From Clostridia bacterium (GTDB taxonomy: Bacteria > Bacillota > Clostridia > TANB77 > CAG-508): a DNA stretch of 15,367 nt. The notes under the pieces were generated by a model. It was not told the origin of the DNA. It saw only the letters and a list, made by a program, of their open reading frames with translations, and did no database searches. Both the position numbers and the translations under genes were made by a program. Of the stretch, positions 12,628 through 15,367 are shown in pieces. The first letter of the stretch is position 1, and each line of letters opens with the position of its first letter. The stretch is taken from contig CAADUD010000068.1 in NCBI GenBank assembly GCA_900752095.1, forward strand, positions 1 to 15,367, given 5' to 3'.

Positions 12628-12810
12628 TTATTTTTCAGATTTTGCAACTACTTCTTTTCCATCATAATATCCACAATTTGGACATACTCTGTGTTGCATT
12701 ACTTTTTCATGACAATGTGGACAATCTACTAAATTTTGAGCTTCGATTTTCCATGTTGATCTTTTTAAATGTGTTCTTGCTTTTGACCATCTTCTTTTTG
12801 GTTGTGCCAT
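12628..12810 (-). CDS. rpmF: 50S ribosomal protein L32
   Basis: L32 is a small structural protein of the large ribosomal subunit. The 60-residue product starts MAQPKRRWSKARTHLKRSTW, the family signature. It carries a complete zinc site, C30-x2-C33 and C43-x2-C46 (CPHCHEKVMQHRVCPNCG). So it is the zinc-binding form, in contrast to the zinc-free paralogues some bacteria induce when zinc is short. GGGAGGG lies 7 bases before the ATG. Bacterial rpmF often follows yceD (DUF177); here the upstream gene is ppdK and rpmF has its own perfect consensus promoter, so it is transcribed alone. Confidence 0.98.
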   Translation of the reverse strand: MAQPKRRWSKARTHLKRSTWKIEAQNLVDCPHCHEKVMQHRVCPNCGYYDGKEVVAKSEK

Positions 12811-12886
12811 TATAATTCCCTCCCTTGATTTCTGTTATTTGCTGTAATCTATCTATATTTTTATTACCTGAAACGGATACTATAAA

Positions 12887-12915
12887 ATTATACTCGTTTT
12901 TCTTCTATTTGTCAA
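12887..12915 (-). promoter_or_regulatory. Consensus promoter for rpmF
   Basis: On the minus strand a perfect TTGACA (12910-12915) and a perfect TATAAT (12887-12892) are separated by the ideal 17 bases. The leader to the ATG is about 70 bases. The rest of 12916-13039 shows nothing I can name. Confidence 0.9.
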
Positions 12916-13039
12916 CTGTTTTTTTCATTACCATTACAAATTTGACTAGACTCATACTATTGGACTCAAGTTTATGGGACGAACTTATGTGAAAAGAAGA
13001 AGCAGTATCTAATTAGTTTACTCAAAAATTATCTTTAGC

Positions 13040-15367
13040 TTATCTTGGGTTCTTAATTGCTGCTTGTGCTGCTGCTAAACGAGCAATTGGAACTCTAAAT
13101 GGTGAGCAAGATACATAAGTAAGTCCAATATTATGGCAGAATTCAACTGTAGGTGGGTTTCCTCCATGTTCTCCACAAATTCCTAAATGAATATCTGGTC
13201 TAGTTTGTTTTCCTAAATCAACTGCCATTTTTACTAATTTTCCAACACCAACTTGGTCAAGTTTAGCAAATGGATCTGATTCATAAATTTTCTTGTCATA
13301 GTATGCACCTAAGAATTTACCAGCATCATCACGGCTAAATCCAAATGTCATTTGTGTTAAGTCGTTTGTACCAAATGAGAAGAACTCAGCTTCTTTTGCA
13401 ATTTCATCAGCTGTTAATGCTGCTCTTGGAATTTCTATCATAGTTCCTACTTCATATTTTAATTTTACACCAGCTTTTGCAATTTCTTCTTCTGCTGTTT
13501 TTACAATAATATCTTTTACATATTTTAATTCTTTTACTTCTCCTACTAATGGAACCATAATTTCTGGAACAATATTCATTCCAGTTTCTTTGTTTACATT
13601 AATAGCAGCTTGAATAATTGCTCTAGTTTGCATTACACCAATTTCTGGATAAGTAACGTCCAAACGGCATCCTCTATGTCCCATCATTGGATTAAATTCA
13701 TGTAAGCTATTTACAACTTCTTTTAATGCTTCAAAAGTCATTCCCATTTCTTTTGCTAAAGCTGAAATTTCTTCGTCTGTATGTGGTAAGAATTCATGTA
13801 ATGGTGGATCTAATAAACGAATAGTTACAGGATATCCTTTCATTGCTTTAAAGATCCCTTCAAAGTCTCCTCTTTGCATTGGAAGAATTTTATTTAAAGC
13901 CTTTTCTCTTTGTTCTACTGTTTTAGAAACAATCATTTCACGAATAGCTGCAATTCTTTCTGGTGCAAAGAACATATGCTCTGTACGGCATAATCCAATA
14001 CCTTGTGCGCCAAAGTTATATGCTACTGTTGCGTCTTTTGGAGTATCTGCATTAGTTCTTACTTCCATTTGACGGTATTGATCTGCCCATCCCATTAATT
14101 TAGCAAAATCTCCAGAAACAGTTGCATCAACAGTATCTATTTTTTCTCCATATACATTTCCTGTAGAGCCGTCTAGTGAAATATAATCTCCTTCATGATA
14201 TACATTTCCTTGTGGATCTTTAAATTCACCTTTTTCTTCATCTACTACTAATTCTCCACATCCAGCTACGCAACATGTTCCCATACCACGAGCAACAACT
14301 GCTGCATGTGATGTCATACCACCACGAACAGTTAAAATACCATGGCATACATTCATACCATCAATATCTTCTGGAGAAGTTTCAAGTCTTACTAAAATTA
14401 AATCTTTTTCTCCTGCTTCATGTAGTTCTACTGCTCTGTCTGCTGTAAATACTACTTTACCTGTTGCAGCACCTGGAGATGCAGCTAAACCTTTAGCTAC
14501 TGGTTTTGCAGCTTTTAATTTTGCCCCATCAAAATTTGGATGTAATAATTGGTCTAATTGATTTGGTTCTACTCTTAAAACAGCTTCTTTTTCTGTAATC
14601 ATACCTTCATTTACTAAGTCCACTGCAATTTTTAATGCAGCATTTGCTGTTCTTTTACCATTTCTAGTTTGTAAAAAGAATAGTTTTCCTCTTTCAATCG
14701 TAAATTCCATATCTTGCATATCTCTATAATGTTTTTCTAGTTCATTTGCATATTTTACAAAATCTTCATATGCTTGTTTATTGGTTTGTTCTAGAGTTGC
14801 AATAGGTTGTGGAGTTCTAATTCCTGCAACAACATCTTCTCCTTGTGCATTCATTAAATACTCTCCAAATAGTTTGTTTTCTCCTGTTGCTGGGTTACGA
14901 GTAAATGCAACACCAGTTCCACAATCATCTCCCATGTTTCCGAAAACCATTTCTTGAACATTAACTGCTGTACCCCAGTTTCCTGGAATATCATTTAACC
15001 TTCTATAAGTAATAGCTCTCGGATTGTTCCATGAACGGAAAACTGCTTTAACAGCTTCTTTTAATTGTTCTACTGGATTACTTGGAAATTCACTTCCATG
15101 TTCTTTCAAATAAATTGCTTTAAAAGTTCCAACTAACTCTTTTAAATCTTGCGCTGTTAATTCTGTATCTAGTTTTACTCCTCTTTTTTCTTTCATTTCA
15201 TCGATTGCTTTCTCGAATAATGGTTTTGGTATTTCCATTACAACATCACTAAACATTTGAATAAATCTTCTGTAACTATCATAAGCAAATCTTTCATTTT
15301 TAGCAGCAATTGATTTTAATACTTCATCATTTAGTCCTAAATTTAAAATGGTATCCATCATACCTGG
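13040..15367 (-). CDS. ppdK: Pyruvate, phosphate dikinase, N-terminal part beyond window edge
   Basis: PPDK interconverts pyruvate + ATP + Pi and PEP + AMP + PPi; in clostridia it often acts in glycolysis with PPi. 775 residues are visible (first codons CCA GGT ATG ATG), and about 100 at the N-terminus are missing because the window ends. Counting from MMDTIL as 1: the ATP-grasp region has PGNWGTAVNVQEMVFGN (126-142) and CGTGVAFTRNPATGE (147-161). The phosphohistidine domain has GGMTSHAAVVARG with His352. The PEP/pyruvate barrel has GLCRTEHMFF, GTNDLTQMTFGFSRDD, and CGEHGG with catalytic Cys729. The sequence ends in the usual SPFRVPIARLAAAQAAI. The gene ends at TAA with no clear hairpin before the rpmF promoter. 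It is cytoplasmic. Its promoter is outside the window. Confidence 0.97.
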   Translation of the reverse strand, partial: PGMMDTILNLGLNDEVLKSIAAKNERFAYDSYRRFIQMFSDVVMEIPKPLFEKAIDEMKEKRGVKLDTELTAQDLKELVGTFKAIYLKEHGSEFPSNPVEQLKEAVKAVFRSWNNPRAITYRRLNDIPGNWGTAVNVQEMVFGNMGDDCGTGVAFTRNPATGENKLFGEYLMNAQGEDVVAGIRTPQPIATLEQTNKQAYEDFVKYANELEKHYRDMQDMEFTIERGKLFFLQTRNGKRTANAALKIAVDLVNEGMITEKEAVLRVEPNQLDQLLHPNFDGAKLKAAKPVAKGLAASPGAATGKVVFTADRAVELHEAGEKDLILVRLETSPEDIDGMNVCHGILTVRGGMTSHAAVVARGMGTCCVAGCGELVVDEEKGEFKDPQGNVYHEGDYISLDGSTGNVYGEKIDTVDATVSGDFAKLMGWADQYRQMEVRTNADTPKDATVAYNFGAQGIGLCRTEHMFFAPERIAAIREMIVSKTVEQREKALNKILPMQRGDFEGIFKAMKGYPVTIRLLDPPLHEFLPHTDEEISALAKEMGMTFEALKEVVNSLHEFNPMMGHRGCRLDVTYPEIGVMQTRAIIQAAINVNKETGMNIVPEIMVPLVGEVKELKYVKDIIVKTAEEEIAKAGVKLKYEVGTMIEIPRAALTADEIAKEAEFFSFGTNDLTQMTFGFSRDDAGKFLGAYYDKKIYESDPFAKLDQVGVGKLVKMAVDLGKQTRPDIHLGICGEHGGNPPTVEFCHNIGLTYVSCSPFRVPIARLAAAQAAIKNPR

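Overview
The window is AT-rich throughout (A/T homopolymers dominate the intergenic DNA). It carries spoVS, a 17-bp-spaced SigA-type promoter before most transcription units, AGGAGG-type ribosome binding sites, a zinc-type L32 and a class-A-like RNase P RNA. Together these point to a low-GC Gram-positive, endospore-forming lineage, most likely an uncultured clostridium. I cannot name a genus. Most genes are ordinary chromosomal core genes. I see no transposase, phage gene, CRISPR array or toxin-antitoxin pair, and no convincing new multi-gene system.

Layout, left to right. At 1-852 (minus) is the 5' part of a peptide-type ABC transporter substrate-binding protein, cut by the window edge. At 1061-2228 (minus) lie spoVS and ymdB, a pair often found together in Clostridia, each with its own promoter here. 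At 2396-2480 (plus) is a lone tRNA-Leu(GAG); a bidirectional terminator separates it from an unrecognised six-cysteine protein (2575-3126, minus). At 3451-5135 (plus) are an HD-domain hydrolase and an RluA-family pseudouridine synthase whose frame is broken by two opposite, nearby single-base shifts. Then come rnpB (minus) and an exported, low-complexity protein of unknown function (5594-6541, minus). Divergent from that is a 94-residue unknown protein (6784-7068, plus).

From 7199 to the right end everything is on the minus strand. dtd lies downstream of a zinc-ribbon protein. The four-gene unit 11973->8390 reads dCMP deaminase, der, plsY, gpsA. It links nucleotide supply, ribosome assembly and the first steps of phospholipid synthesis: GpsA makes the glycerol-3-phosphate that PlsY acylates. 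Next come a 104-residue unknown gene and rpmF, each with a strong promoter and its own terminator. The window ends inside ppdK (pyruvate phosphate dikinase), which lacks only its N-terminal part.

The most useful second looks are the doubly frame-shifted pseudouridine synthase with its extra ~35-residue insert, the paired GTATAC sites around the promoter of the exported protein, a REP-like GGACG/CGTCC element between plsY and gpsA, and four proteins I could not assign to a family (six-cysteine, exported, 94-residue and 104-residue). All promoter, operator and terminator calls were read by eye and are unverified.
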